A DNA stretch of 64,000 bases, taken from NCBI RefSeq assembly GCF_021735925.1, contig NZ_WMEA01000001.1:2572001-2636000 (forward strand), given 5' to 3'. The notes under the pieces were generated by a model, which was not told where the DNA came from, did not search any database, and worked only from the letters and a program-made list of their open reading frames with translations. The stretch is from Loktanella sp. M215 (lineage in GTDB: Bacteria > Pseudomonadota > Alphaproteobacteria > Rhodobacterales > Rhodobacteraceae). The position numbers and the translations under genes are program-made. This document shows, in pieces, positions 1-8,162 of the stretch; positions within the stretch are counted from its first letter, which is position 1, and every line of letters starts with the position of its first letter.

Positions 1-623
1 CCCACGTGCGGCAGCTGGGCCAGATCGGCGCCTTCGTGCTGCTGGGCGACAGCGCCAGTAGCGCGGGCGTGCGCCGGATCGAGGCGCTGACCGGTCAGGC
101 GGCGCTGGATCACCTGCGGTCGCAGGATGTGACGCTGGCGCAGGTGGCCGCGACCCTCAAGGCGCCCGTGGCCGAGGTCGCCGACCGCGTCCGCAGCCTG
201 ATGGAAGAGCGCAAGGCGTTGGCCAACGAGGTGGCGCAGTTGCGGCGCGATCTGGCGATGGGCGGCGGCAAGGCGGACCGCGCCGTCGATCAGATCAACG
301 GCATTGCGTTTCAGGGACAGGTGATGCAGGGCGTCACCGGCCGCGACCTGCCGGCGCTGATCGACGACATGAAAGCACAGATGGGGTCCGGCGCCGTGCT
401 ACTGATCGCCGATGCCGGTGGCAAGGCGGCCGTGGCCGCGGGCGTCACCGCCGATCTGACCGACCGTCTGTCGGCGGTGGACCTGCTGCGGGCGGCCGTC
501 GCGGAACTGGGTGGCAAGGGCGGCGGTGGCCGTCCGGACATGGCGCAAGGCGGCGGCGCATCGATCGATAACGCGGAGGCGGCCATCGCCGCAGCCCGCA
601 CTGTTCTGGAGGGACTGGTATGA
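1..623 (+). CDS. alaS: Alanyl-tRNA synthetase, C-terminal part (5' end outside window)
   Basis: The frame is open from the left edge, so only about 206 C-terminal residues are present. AlaS charges tRNA-Ala in the cytoplasm. The first residues read [11 protein letters not shown], matching the end of the zinc-binding CGGTH segment of the editing domain. The [13 protein letters not shown] segment that follows is the conserved end of that domain. After it come a charged coiled-coil stretch (about residues 60-85) and the Gly-rich C-Ala domain ending in TVLEGLV. The stop overlaps the next start as ATGA, so the DUF1330 gene is probably co-translated. The catalytic core lies upstream and cannot be judged. 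Confidence 0.95.
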   Translation, partial: HVRQLGQIGAFVLLGDSASSAGVRRIEALTGQAALDHLRSQDVTLAQVAATLKAPVAEVADRVRSLMEERKALANEVAQLRRDLAMGGGKADRAVDQINGIAFQGQVMQGVTGRDLPALIDDMKAQMGSGAVLLIADAGGKAAVAAGVTADLTDRLSAVDLLRAAVAELGGKGGGGRPDMAQGGGASIDNAEAAIAAARTVLEGLV

Positions 624-907
624 AAACGGCACTTTGGGTGGCACACGTCGATGTGACGGACGCCGAGGCTTATGCGAAATACGCGGCTCTTGCGACGGGC
701 GCCATTGCCGATCACGGCGGCGTCTTCCTTGCGCCCGGCGGCGCCGTCGAGACGCTTGAAGGTCCGGCGCGTCCGCGCAACGTCGTGGCGCGCTTTCCGT
801 CGATGCAGGCGGCCCACGACTGCTATCACTCCGACGCCTATCAGGCGGCGCTGGCCCATGCCAAAGGGGCCGCACAGCGCGAACTGAGTATCATCGAAGA
901 GCTGTGA
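620..907 (+). CDS. DUF1330 family protein
   Basis: This is a 95-residue cytoplasmic protein of the DUF1330 family, a small dimeric alpha/beta-barrel fold with no established function. The family pattern is visible in WVAHVDVTD at the start, then YAKYAALA, a central GGVFLAPGG strand-turn, and the C-terminal [13 protein letters not shown] helix. Full length. The ATG overlaps the alaS stop by 4 nt, and its own stop is overlapped by the GTG start of the MOSC gene, so the three form one transcription unit. Confidence 0.85.
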   Translation: MKTALWVAHVDVTDAEAYAKYAALATGAIADHGGVFLAPGGAVETLEGPARPRNVVARFPSMQAAHDCYHSDAYQAALAHAKGAAQRELSIIEEL

Positions 908-1374
908 CGCTGACGCCACTTGGCGCGATGATGAGCCGTCATGCGCAGGCGGGGCGGCTGGAGGCGATCGGTCTGCGCGAAGCGCGGCGTGCTGACATGC
1001 AGTTTGTCGACAGCGCTGTCGTGACGGACTCGGGTCTTGCGGACGATCACGGACGGCCCGGCAAACGCGCGGTCACGTTGATTCAGGCCGAACACCTGCC
1101 GGTGATCGCAGCGCTGGTCGGCCACGGCGTCACGGCATCGGACCTGCGGCGCAATCTAGTGATTTCGGGCATCAATCTGGCCGCATTGCGCAAGGGTGCA
1201 GTGCGGATCGGCGATGTCGTGCTGACCGTCGAGGGGCCTTGTCCACCGTGCAGCCGGATGGATGAGGTTTTGGGGCATGGCGGCTACAACGCGGTGCGCG
1301 GACACGGGGGGTGGTATGCCTCTGTCGCGCAACCTGGGACGCTCCGCATCGGCGATGGGGTCACCGCGGGCTGA
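904..1374 (+). CDS. MOSC domain-containing protein
   Basis: This is a 156-residue MOSC-domain protein. The domain is the sulfur-carrier module of Moco sulfurase and YiiM-like proteins. The conserved core is visible: KRAVTLIQAEHL, then DLRRNLVISGINL, then the sulfur-binding Cys segment EGPCPPCSRMDE (about residues 115-126), then RGHGGWYASV. It starts with GTG overlapping the previous stop (GTGA). There is no cofactor-specific partner gene nearby. It could act in molybdopterin-linked sulfur transfer or reduction of N-hydroxylated compounds; the substrate is unknown. Confidence 0.85.
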   Translation: MTLTPLGAMMSRHAQAGRLEAIGLREARRADMQFVDSAVVTDSGLADDHGRPGKRAVTLIQAEHLPVIAALVGHGVTASDLRRNLVISGINLAALRKGAVRIGDVVLTVEGPCPPCSRMDEVLGHGGYNAVRGHGGWYASVAQPGTLRIGDGVTAG

Positions 1375-1382
1375 TGACGTTG

Positions 1383-1470
1383 CCGATTTTCCGGTGAAAG
1401 ATCGGAACAGAAGGGGGGCCAGCCCCCCGTCCTGCGGACTCCCCCCGAAGTATTTGAGACCAGAAGAAGG
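1383..1470 (+). repeat. Intergenic repeat element, copy A
   Basis: The first part is a small inverted repeat, CCGATTTTCC...GATCGG. The second is a GC-rich palindrome, GGGGGGCCAGCCCCCC. These are followed by TCCTGCGGACTCCCCCC and then GAAGTATTTGAGACCAGAAG. A near-identical copy lies in inverse orientation at 15181-15262, and a shortened copy at 16662-16707. It fills the space between the MOSC gene and the typA terminator. Confidence 0.8.
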
Positions 1471-1490
1471 TGCAGGCTGCGCCGCAAATG

Positions 1491-1518
1491 AAAAGGCCCG
1501 CCGTGTGGCGGGCCTTTC
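1491..1518 (-). terminator. Terminator of typA
   Basis: Hairpin with 11-bp arms, AAAGGCCCGCC / GGCGGGCCTTT, and a 4-nt loop. It lies just beyond the typA stop codon and is followed by a short T run on the minus strand. Confidence 0.8.
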
Positions 1519-1523
1519 GTCGA

Positions 1524-3341
1524 TCAGCTGGCGCGCGACTGGCGCTTGCGCTCGTGCGGGTCGAGGTGGCGCTTGCGCAGCCGGATCGCGTTCGGTGTGA
1601 CTTCGACCAGTTCGTCATCGTCGATATAGGCGATGGCCTGTTCCAGCGTCAGCGTGATCGGCGTGGTCAGGCGGACCGCTTCATCGGTGCCCGAGGCACG
1701 GACGTTGGTCAGCTGCTTACCCTTCAACGGGTTCACTTCGAGGTCGTTCTCGCGCGTATGCTCGCCGATGATCATGCCGGTATAGACGGCCTCTTGGGCG
1801 CCGATGAAGAAGCGACCGCGGTCTTCCAGTTTCCACAACGCGTAGGAGACCGACGTGCCGTTTTCCATCGAGATCAGCACACCCTGACGACGGCCCTGGA
1901 TCGGGCCCTTGTAGGGGGTCCAGCCGTGGAACAGGCGGTTCAGCACGCCCGAACCGCGCGTGTCGGTCAGGAATTCGCCGTGGTAGCCGATGAGGCCCCG
2001 CGACGGCACGTGGGCGATGATGCGGGTCTTGCCGGCACCGGCGGGTTTCATTTCCAGCAGGTCACCCTTGCGGGGGCCGGTCAGTTTCTCGACCACGGCG
2101 CCGGTGTACTCGTCATCCACATCGATGGTGACTTCTTCCAGCGGCTCCATGCGGACGCCGTCCTCATGCTTGAAGATGACCTGCGGGCGCGAGATCGACA
2201 GTTCGAACCCTTCGCGGCGCATGTTTTCGATCAGCACACCCATCTGCAATTCGCCGCGGCCCGACACCTCGAAGGCGTCGCCGGTGGGGGTGTCGGCGAT
2301 CTTGATCGCGACGTTGACTTCGGCTTCGCGCATCAGGCGTTCGCGGATCACGCGGGACTGCACCTTCTTGCCGTCACGCCCGGCCAGCGGCGAATCGTTG
2401 ATGCCAAAGGTCACGGTGATCGTGGGCGGGTCGATCGGCTGGGCCGGGATCGCGGTGTCGACGCTGAGGTCGCAGATCGTGTCGGCGACGGTGGCCTTGG
2501 ACATCCCGGCGAGGGTCACGATGTCGCCTGCCTCTGCCACGTCGATGGCGGTCTGGGACAGACCGCGGAAGGCGAGGATCTTCGACACGCGGAACTGCTC
2601 GAACTTTTCGCCGTCGCGGTGCAGGGCTTTCACCGTCTCGCCGGCGCGCAGGGTGCCGGCTTCGACGCGGCCGGTCAGGATGCGGCCGATGAACGGGTCT
2701 GCGGACAGCGTCGTCGCCAGCATCTGGAACGGCTCGTCACGGCGGGAAATCTGCGCGGGCATCGGCACGTGCTTGAGGATCATGTCGAACAGCGCGTCGA
2801 GGTTTTCGCGCGGGCCGTCCAGTTCCATGTCGCACCAGCCGGACCGGCCAGAGGCATACATGGCCGGAAAATCAAGCTGTTGGTCGTCGGCATCGAGGGC
2901 GGCGAAAAGGTCGAAGACCTCGTCCAGCGCGCGGTCGGGTTCCGCGTCATGCTTGTCGACCTTGTTCAGCACCACGATCGGGCGCAGGCCAAGGGCCAGC
3001 GCCTTGGAGGTCACGAATTTCGTCTGGGGCATCGGACCTTCGGCGGCGTCGACCAGCAGGACCACACCGTCAACCATCGACAGGATCCGCTCCACCTCGC
3101 CACCGAAGTCGGCGTGGCCGGGGGTGTCGACGATGTTGATGCGCGTGCCTTTCCACTCGACACTCGTGCATTTGGCAAGGATGGTGATCCCGCGCTCACG
3201 CTCGATATCGTTGCTATCCATGGCGCGTTCGGTCGTCGCCTCGTTCGCGCGGTAGACGCCCGATTGCTTCAGAAGCTCGTCCACCAGAGTGGTTTTGCCG
3301 TGGTCAACGTGTGCGATGATCGCAATATTGCGAATGTCCAT
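1524..3341 (-). CDS. typA: Ribosome-associated translational GTPase TypA/BipA
   Basis: TypA/BipA binds the ribosome in an EF-G-like way and helps 50S assembly and translation under stress. The 605 residues are full length. GTPase motifs run in order: G1 AHVDHGKT (residues 10-17), G2 ERGITI, G3 [12 protein letters not shown]4 NKVD, and an SGRSG segment at the G5 position. EF-G-like domains II, III and V follow, with [13 protein letters not shown] and the BipA-specific C-terminal region ([17 protein letters not shown]). It is monocistronic with its own terminator. The start at [11 protein letters not shown] fits the family. Confidence 0.97.
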   Translation of the reverse strand: MDIRNIAIIAHVDHGKTTLVDELLKQSGVYRANEATTERAMDSNDIERERGITILAKCTSVEWKGTRINIVDTPGHADFGGEVERILSMVDGVVLLVDAAEGPMPQTKFVTSKALALGLRPIVVLNKVDKHDAEPDRALDEVFDLFAALDADDQQLDFPAMYASGRSGWCDMELDGPRENLDALFDMILKHVPMPAQISRRDEPFQMLATTLSADPFIGRILTGRVEAGTLRAGETVKALHRDGEKFEQFRVSKILAFRGLSQTAIDVAEAGDIVTLAGMSKATVADTICDLSVDTAIPAQPIDPPTITVTFGINDSPLAGRDGKKVQSRVIRERLMREAEVNVAIKIADTPTGDAFEVSGRGELQMGVLIENMRREGFELSISRPQVIFKHEDGVRMEPLEEVTIDVDDEYTGAVVEKLTGPRKGDLLEMKPAGAGKTRIIAHVPSRGLIGYHGEFLTDTRGSGVLNRLFHGWTPYKGPIQGRRQGVLISMENGTSVSYALWKLEDRGRFFIGAQEAVYTGMIIGEHTRENDLEVNPLKGKQLTNVRASGTDEAVRLTTPITLTLEQAIAYIDDDELVEVTPNAIRLRKRHLDPHERKRQSRAS

Positions 3342-3404
3342 GTGGTATGCCTTTGTGCGGAGTTGTCGCGCGCATACAGTGCAAACGCAGCAAAGGCTAG
3401 TCCC

Positions 3405-3740
3405 TTAGTGCGGCGTGGTGTCCGAGAAGAGCTGGATCACGACGATCCCCGCGATGATCAGCGCGAGGCCGAGCACGGCGGCGCGGTCCAGCCGCTGGCC
3501 GAAGACGACGAATCCGATACCCGCGATCAGCACGATGCCAAGGCCGGACCAGATCGCGTAGACGATGCCGACGGGCATGACCTTCAGCGCCAGCGCCATG
3601 AAATAGAACGACGCGGCATAGGTCACGACGCAGATCGCGGCGGGCAGGGGACGGGTGAACTGGTGGCTGGCCTGCAGCGCAGTCGTGCCGATAGTTTCGG
3701 CTATGATCGCGATGACGAGGGCGATGTAATGGAACGGCAT
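3405..3740 (-). CDS. SMR family multidrug efflux transporter
   Basis: This is a 111-residue inner-membrane protein with four predicted helices, the size of EmrE/SugE. The essential membrane Glu lies in AIIAETIGTTAL (about residue 14), and the conserved YAIWSGLG and GIVLIAGIG segments are present. SMR proteins work as antiparallel dimers exchanging protons for cationic drugs or guanidinium compounds. It has the longer QacE/EmrE look rather than clear Gdx features, but the substrate cannot be settled from sequence. It sits alone between typA and the membrane-protein gene. Confidence 0.9.
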   Translation of the reverse strand: MPFHYIALVIAIIAETIGTTALQASHQFTRPLPAAICVVTYAASFYFMALALKVMPVGIVYAIWSGLGIVLIAGIGFVVFGQRLDRAAVLGLALIIAGIVVIQLFSDTTPH

Positions 3741-3787
3741 GGTGTCGGGATCACCGATGGCGTGCGTCTTGTCAATCCGGACGACGA

Positions 3788-3815
3788 CGCCCCGGCAGCA
3801 AGAGCAACCGGGGCG
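3788..3815 (-). terminator. Hairpin after the 332-residue membrane protein gene
   Basis: Inverted repeat CGCCCCGG / CCGGGGCG with a 12-nt loop, 24 nt past the stop of the upstream minus-strand gene. It has no T run, so it may only stabilise the 3' end. Confidence 0.4.
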
Positions 3816-3838
3816 CGTGTGGCAAGCCTGTCCCTGGC

Positions 3839-4837
3839 TTAGCCGTGGTAGTGCAGACCGCGGAAGGTGCGGCCTGCGTCCCGGTCGCGTCCACCGTGGA
3901 CAGCACCCGCAAAGGCGGCAACACCGGCGATCAGGGCCGCTGCGGCCAGTGCAAACGCGGTCAGGATACCTGCGTTGCGTGCGCTGCGGGCGGCCTCGAC
4001 GGCCGTGGCCTTGGCGTCATCGGCCAATTTCTGTGCCTCGTCCTTCGCGGCCTGCACCGCATCGGCGGCCTGCTGGCGGGCGGCCTGGGCATCCGTCACG
4101 ACCTGATCGACGCGGGCCTGCGCCTCTGGCTGGGTCATGTCGGTACGCGCGGAGACGGCGCTGGCCAGATAGGCGCGGTCGGCGTCGCTGACCTCGCCCG
4201 TGCGATAGACGTTGGCGACGATGCTGGCCGTCTGTTGGGCCACCTGTGCGGGATCTGCTGCGTTCGGATCGACCTGCGCGGGCCGCAGCAACTGATTGGA
4301 CAGATATTCGGTCGGGTCAGTCCTGGCTTGATCGGGCAGTGCGGCCCCGGCGGCATTGGCCACGCCTGACGCCACGCCGCTGACGGCGGACCCGGCCGTC
4401 TGCACGACAGCGCCTGCGGCCTGACCGGCGCCGGCCGCAACGGACCCTGCCGTGCTGGCCGCAAAGCTGACCGCGTTCGACAGCAGGAGGGCAGAGATGA
4501 TCGTGCCGAGGCCCCAGACGACAAGGCCGTTGATGCCGTCGCGGGTGGTGACTTCGTCCTTGGTTGCGGATTCGACGCGGCGGCGCATGCGACCCGCAAT
4601 GTAACCGCCGGCGAGGTAGGCGGCGATCAGCGTCAGGACCAGCCAGAGGGCGGTCAGGATCAGCTCGAAGGTCGAGGAAGTGTCGCTGCCGTCAAGCGTG
4701 ATGCTGGACAGGCCCAAGGCCGCGCCGAAAGTGGTCAGCAGCAGGCCGATGGCGACGGCGACAACGGTGCCCGCGAAGATGGCAGGCCAGTCGACGTAGG
4801 ATCCGTCGGTGGCGGTCGCGGTGGTGGGTGTGTTCAT
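3839..4837 (-). CDS. Membrane protein of unknown function
   Basis: This 332-residue protein matches no enzyme family that I recognise. Three hydrophobic segments are visible near the N-terminus (about residues 18-42, 57-80 and 103-126), separated by a basic loop, GRMRRRVES. A long Ala-rich, charged helical stretch follows (about residues 135-285), probably coiled-coil. A fourth membrane helix is at about 288-312, with an Arg/His-rich tail. The layout suggests a soluble helical domain held between membrane anchors. Similar alphaproteobacterial proteins are sometimes labelled PhnA-like without functional support. A 24-residue membrane-peptide gene lies 41 bp upstream on the same strand and is probably co-transcribed. 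Confidence 0.75.
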   Translation of the reverse strand: MNTPTTATATDGSYVDWPAIFAGTVVAVAIGLLLTTFGAALGLSSITLDGSDTSSTFELILTALWLVLTLIAAYLAGGYIAGRMRRRVESATKDEVTTRDGINGLVVWGLGTIISALLLSNAVSFAASTAGSVAAGAGQAAGAVVQTAGSAVSGVASGVANAAGAALPDQARTDPTEYLSNQLLRPAQVDPNAADPAQVAQQTASIVANVYRTGEVSDADRAYLASAVSARTDMTQPEAQARVDQVVTDAQAARQQAADAVQAAKDEAQKLADDAKATAVEAARSARNAGILTAFALAAAALIAGVAAFAGAVHGGRDRDAGRTFRGLHYHG

Positions 4838-4878
4838 GGTGTTCCCTTTTGATGCGGTTGTGCTGATATCGATTCGGT

Positions 4879-4953
4879 TCAGCCCAGACCGAGCAGCGAC
4901 AAGACCGCCAAAACCACGACAACGAGGCCCACGAGATAGATGATACCGCCCAT
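4879..4953 (-). CDS. 24-residue hydrophobic peptide
   Basis: The frame ATG...TGA encodes 24 residues, starting MGGIIYLVGL and ending LSLLGLG: one uncharged membrane helix. A Shine-Dalgarno-like AAGGACG lies at the right distance upstream. I recall near-identical micro-proteins, often unannotated, in other alphaproteobacteria; that is recollection and was not searched. It precedes the 332-residue membrane protein gene by 41 bp and may be a partner or stress-response peptide. Function unknown. Confidence 0.65.
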   Translation of the reverse strand: MGGIIYLVGLVVVVLAVLSLLGLG

Positions 4954-5090
4954 TTGGATACGTCCTTCATTCTGACCGTGCGCGAGGTGCGCCGGTTTGG
5001 TGAAGACGAACGGCGCAGGGGGTGCGTTGTTCCGTCGCAGGGTGCCGATTGCGCGGCTTCCGCCGGAAGGTTGCGAATTCCTGATCTGGA

Positions 5091-5714
5091 TCAGGTGGCG
5101 ATGTAGCGGTCGCGCCGGTGGTTGAAGGTGATGATCAGGTTCAGGACGAGGGCACCCAGCAGCGACCACATCACGATGTTGGCCGGAAACAGGAAGAACG
5201 CGACGGTGAAGATCACAGCATCGACCGACAGTTGCACGTAGCCCGCCTTGAACCGCGTTGTGTCCTGTACCAGCAGTGCCACGACCCCCAATCCGCCAAG
5301 GCTGCCGTTGTGGCGGAACAGCGCCAGCAGACCTAGGCCCGTCACGGACCCGAAGGTGATCGCCGCCAGCGCAGGGTTCAGCGTAGCAAAGGTCATGCCG
5401 CGCGGAATCAGGGTGCTGAGGACCGACAGCAACGTGACCGAGATCAGCGATTTGATCGTGAACACCGGCCCCAGCCTGCGCCAGGCCAGCGCGTAGAACG
5501 GCAGGTTGATGACGAAGAACACGACGCCAAAGGACCATCCGGTCAGATAGGCGATGATGACCGCCAGCCCGGCGGTCTGACCCGTGATCAGGCCGACCGA
5601 TGTCAGGATTGTCAGCCCGAGTGCGCAGAGGAACACGCCAAGGGCCATGCCCTGGATATCTTCGAGAAGGCTGTGCTTGTTGCTCGGGCTCATGTCCGTG
5701 CGATAGGACAGCAT
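5091..5714 (-). CDS. YitT family (DUF161) membrane protein
   Basis: This 207-residue inner-membrane protein has about five or six helices. YitT-family features are visible: GVFLCALGLTILTSVGLITGQTAGLAV at the N-terminus, the central LFRHNGSLGGLG segment, and GYVQLSVDAVIFTVAFF. The family is a widespread transporter-like group of unknown substrate. It lacks the extra C-terminal soluble DUF2179 domain of many Bacillus members. An alternative start 21 nt downstream (MSPSN) is possible; the upstream ATG has an AGG-containing leader. Confidence 0.85.
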   Translation of the reverse strand: MLSYRTDMSPSNKHSLLEDIQGMALGVFLCALGLTILTSVGLITGQTAGLAVIIAYLTGWSFGVVFFVINLPFYALAWRRLGPVFTIKSLISVTLLSVLSTLIPRGMTFATLNPALAAITFGSVTGLGLLALFRHNGSLGGLGVVALLVQDTTRFKAGYVQLSVDAVIFTVAFFLFPANIVMWSLLGALVLNLIITFNHRRDRYIAT

Positions 5715-5735
5715 TGATGACCTGTCCAGACGAGA

Positions 5736-5762
5736 AAGGCCGCCCCCGCTGGGGACGGCCTT
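5736..5762 (-). terminator. GC-rich hairpin downstream of icd
   Basis: Stem AAGGCCG / CGGCCTT with an inner CCCC/GGGG pairing. It is the second of two tandem hairpins after the icd stop and the better candidate for transcription termination. Confidence 0.6.
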
Positions 5763-5772
5763 CGACGGGTTC

Positions 5773-5798
5773 GATTTTCGGACTTTTGCCCGAAAATC
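5773..5798 (-). terminator. Second hairpin at the icd 3' end
   Basis: Perfect 9-bp inverted repeat GATTTTCGG / CCGAAAATC with an 8-nt loop, starting 4 nt beyond the icd stop codon. Together with the GC-rich hairpin at 5736-5762 it makes a double stem at the 3' end of icd. Confidence 0.5.
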
Positions 5799-5802
5799 AG
5801 GC

Positions 5803-7011
5803 TTACATCGCTTTTTGCAGGTTCTGATCGACGGCGTCGAGGAAGCCTTCGGTGGTCAGCCACTTCTGGTCGGGACCGACCAGCAGGGCGAGGTCCTTGG
5901 TCATCTGGCCGGATTCGACCGTGTCCACGACGACCTTTTCCAGCGTCTCGGCAAAGCGCATCAGCTCTGCGTTGTCGTCCAGCTTGGCGCGGTGCTTGAT
6001 GCCGCCGGTCCAGGCAAAGATCGACGCGATGGAGTTCGTCGAGGTCGCCTTGCCCGCTTGGTGCTGGCGATAGTGGCGGGTGACGGTGCCGTGGGCGGCC
6101 TCGGCTTCCACGATCTTGCCATCGGGCGTCATCAGCTGCGAGGTCATCAGGCCGAGCGAGCCGAAGCCCTGTGCGACGGTGTCCGACTGCACGTCGCCGT
6201 CGTAGTTCTTGCAGGCCCAGACGTAGCCACCGGACCACTTCATGGACGCAGCGACCATGTCATCGATCAGGCGGTGCTCGTAGGTGATGCCGGCGGCCTT
6301 GAACTTGTCCTCGAACTCGGCGTCAAAGATCTCCTGGAAGATGTCCTTGAACCGGCCGTCGTAGGCCTTGAGGATCGTGTTCTTGGTCGAAAGATAGACC
6401 GGGTAGCCGCGCTTGAGGCCGTAGTTCATCGAGGCACGCGCGAAGTCGCGGATGCTGTCGTCGAGGTTGTACATCGCCATCGCCACACCGGCGGAAGGGG
6501 ACTGGAACACCTCGTGTTCGATCGTCTCGCCGTCGTCGCCGACGAACTTGATCGTCAGCTTGCCTTTACCGGGGAAACGGAAATCGGTGGCTTTGTACTG
6601 GTCGCCGAATGCGTGACGGCCGACGATGATCGGCTGGGTCCAGCCGGGCACAAGGCGCGGCACGTTCTTGCAGATGATCGGCTCGCGGAAGATGACGCCG
6701 CCAAGGATGTTGCGGATCGTGCCGTTCGGGCTGCGCCACATCTTCTTGAGGCCGAATTCCTCGACCCGCGCTTCGTCGGGGGTGATCGTGGCGCATTTCA
6801 CGCCGACGCCGACTTCGGCGATCTTGTGGGCTGCGTCGATGGTGATCTGGTCGTCGGTGCGGTCACGCTCCTCCATGCTCAGATCGTAGTACAGCAGATC
6901 CACGTCCAGATAGGGCAGGATCAGCTTCTGCTTGATGAAATCCCAGATGATGCGGGTCATTTCGTCGCCGTCGAGTTCGACGATCGGGTTGGCTACCTTG
7001 ATCTTGGACAT
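5803..7011 (-). CDS. icd: NADP-dependent isocitrate dehydrogenase (eukaryote-type dimer)
   Basis: This TCA-cycle enzyme converts isocitrate and NADP+ to 2-oxoglutarate, CO2 and NADPH. From MSKIKVANP the protein has 402 residues, the length of the dimeric NADP-IDH class shared by alphaproteobacteria and mitochondria, not the E. coli class. Substrate and metal segments are visible: [12 protein letters not shown], the YLSTKNT segment, and the IDH signature around [24 protein letters not shown] marks the NADP site. I chose the start at 7011 because GGAGAC precedes it; an in-frame ATG six codons upstream lacks that support. A perfect 9-bp inverted repeat lies 64 bp upstream. Confidence 0.97.
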   Translation of the reverse strand: MSKIKVANPIVELDGDEMTRIIWDFIKQKLILPYLDVDLLYYDLSMEERDRTDDQITIDAAHKIAEVGVGVKCATITPDEARVEEFGLKKMWRSPNGTIRNILGGVIFREPIICKNVPRLVPGWTQPIIVGRHAFGDQYKATDFRFPGKGKLTIKFVGDDGETIEHEVFQSPSAGVAMAMYNLDDSIRDFARASMNYGLKRGYPVYLSTKNTILKAYDGRFKDIFQEIFDAEFEDKFKAAGITYEHRLIDDMVAASMKWSGGYVWACKNYDGDVQSDTVAQGFGSLGLMTSQLMTPDGKIVEAEAAHGTVTRHYRQHQAGKATSTNSIASIFAWTGGIKHRAKLDDNAELMRFAETLEKVVVDTVESGQMTKDLALLVGPDQKWLTTEGFLDAVDQNLQKAM

Positions 7012-7074
7012 GGTGTCTCCGGTTGGCACGTTGCGATTGCAGACGTCCTAGCGGATATTCCGACGCGCGGGAAG

Positions 7075-7096
7075 GCGGTATACCTGTGTATACCGC
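7075..7096. promoter_or_regulatory. Perfect inverted repeat upstream of icd
   Basis: GCGGTATAC - CTGT - GTATACCGC, with 9-bp perfect arms, lies in the 92-bp gap between icd and the serine hydrolase gene. There is no T run. It could be an operator for icd or a 3' stem of the hydrolase mRNA. Confidence 0.45.
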
Positions 7097-7103
7097 ACTT
7101 ATA

Positions 7104-8105
7104 TCAGGCAGACAGGGCTGTCGGGATGATCGCCTGCTCGATCAGGTCGGTCAGGACGCCGAAATAGCCGTCGCTGCGCGCGGGCAGGGTCGGGTCAGAG
7201 GTGATGACGATGCTGGTCGCAAGGTCTGGCACGATGCAGATGATCTGCCCGCCGTAGCCGCGCGCCAGCGCATAGTCCTGCCCTTGGGCGCGGCCCAGAA
7301 ACCAGCCATAGCCATAGGACAGACCCGAGTAGGGCGAGCGGGTCTGTGGCGCGAAGGAGGCGGCGATCCAGACGCGGCTGACGACGCGGGTGCCGTTCCA
7401 GACGCCGCCCTGCCGGATCATCTCGGCAAAGCGCAGCATGGCATTGGGCGTCAGCGCCATCTCGTTGCCGCCCAGATAGCGGCCCTGCGGATCGCGTGTC
7501 CACGGCGGAATGTCGATGCCCAGCGGACGCCCCAGACGCGCGCGCGCGAGGTCCAGCAGGCTGGCGTCCGCCACGGTGGACAGCACGGCGCCCAGCACGT
7601 GGATGGATCCTGTGGAATAGAGCATCCGGCCGCCCGGGTCCGCCACCATCGGCCGCGACAGGGCGTTGGCCACCCAGTTGCCGCTGCTGACCCAGCCGCC
7701 GTAGCCCGCACCTGATGTCCTCTCCAGCCCGGCGCGCATGGTGACCAGATCCTGCACGGTCAGGTCGGCGACGCGCGGATCTGCACCGGCCGGAACCAGC
7801 CGTGGCGCGACGTCAGACAACGTGCTGTCGAGGGCGATCTCGCCCCGGTCGATCGCGATCCCGGTCAGGGTCGCCACGATGGTCTTGGAGACGGACTTGA
7901 CGTTCGCCAACCGGTCCAGCCCCGGCCCGCGCGGCGCCATGGCAATGACGGGCGCACCGTTCCGCGCGACGATCAGGCTGTGCAACTGGTCGAGGCGCTG
8001 CGCCCGGTCGGCGACGGCGTCCCAGCCTGCGGTCTGCGCCGGCAGGTGGGTTGCGGTGGCGGCCAGCGTGCTGGCGATGAAAAGGCGGCGTGTCAGATGT
8101 GTCAT
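7104..8105 (-). CDS. Exported serine hydrolase, class C beta-lactamase family
   Basis: From the MTHLTRRLF start the protein has 333 residues. TRRLFIAS followed by a hydrophobic Ala-rich stretch and PAQTAG looks like a twin-arginine or Sec signal. The catalytic S-x-x-K tetrad is SVSK (about residues 71-74). A YST segment fits the second motif, and GYGGQ near the C-terminus stands where HxG/KTG is expected. The family includes AmpC-like lactamases, DD-peptidases and esterases. Sequence does not decide, but solitary genes of this kind are usually esterases or peptidases. An ATG 14 codons upstream would mask the signal peptide, so it was rejected. Confidence 0.85.
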   Translation of the reverse strand: MTHLTRRLFIASTLAATATHLPAQTAGWDAVADRAQRLDQLHSLIVARNGAPVIAMAPRGPGLDRLANVKSVSKTIVATLTGIAIDRGEIALDSTLSDVAPRLVPAGADPRVADLTVQDLVTMRAGLERTSGAGYGGWVSSGNWVANALSRPMVADPGGRMLYSTGSIHVLGAVLSTVADASLLDLARARLGRPLGIDIPPWTRDPQGRYLGGNEMALTPNAMLRFAEMIRQGGVWNGTRVVSRVWIAASFAPQTRSPYSGLSYGYGWFLGRAQGQDYALARGYGGQIICIVPDLATSIVITSDPTLPARSDGYFGVLTDLIEQAIIPTALSA

Positions 8106-8162
8106 GCAGGACAGATGGGGCGGCGGTGGCGCAGCGCCACTCACCACCCCATCACACCCGCG

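Noticed and set aside
1470..3842. 790-codon open frame antisense to typA
   Set aside because: It mirrors the codon periodicity of typA in GC-rich DNA, has no family motif and would delete the typA and SMR genes.
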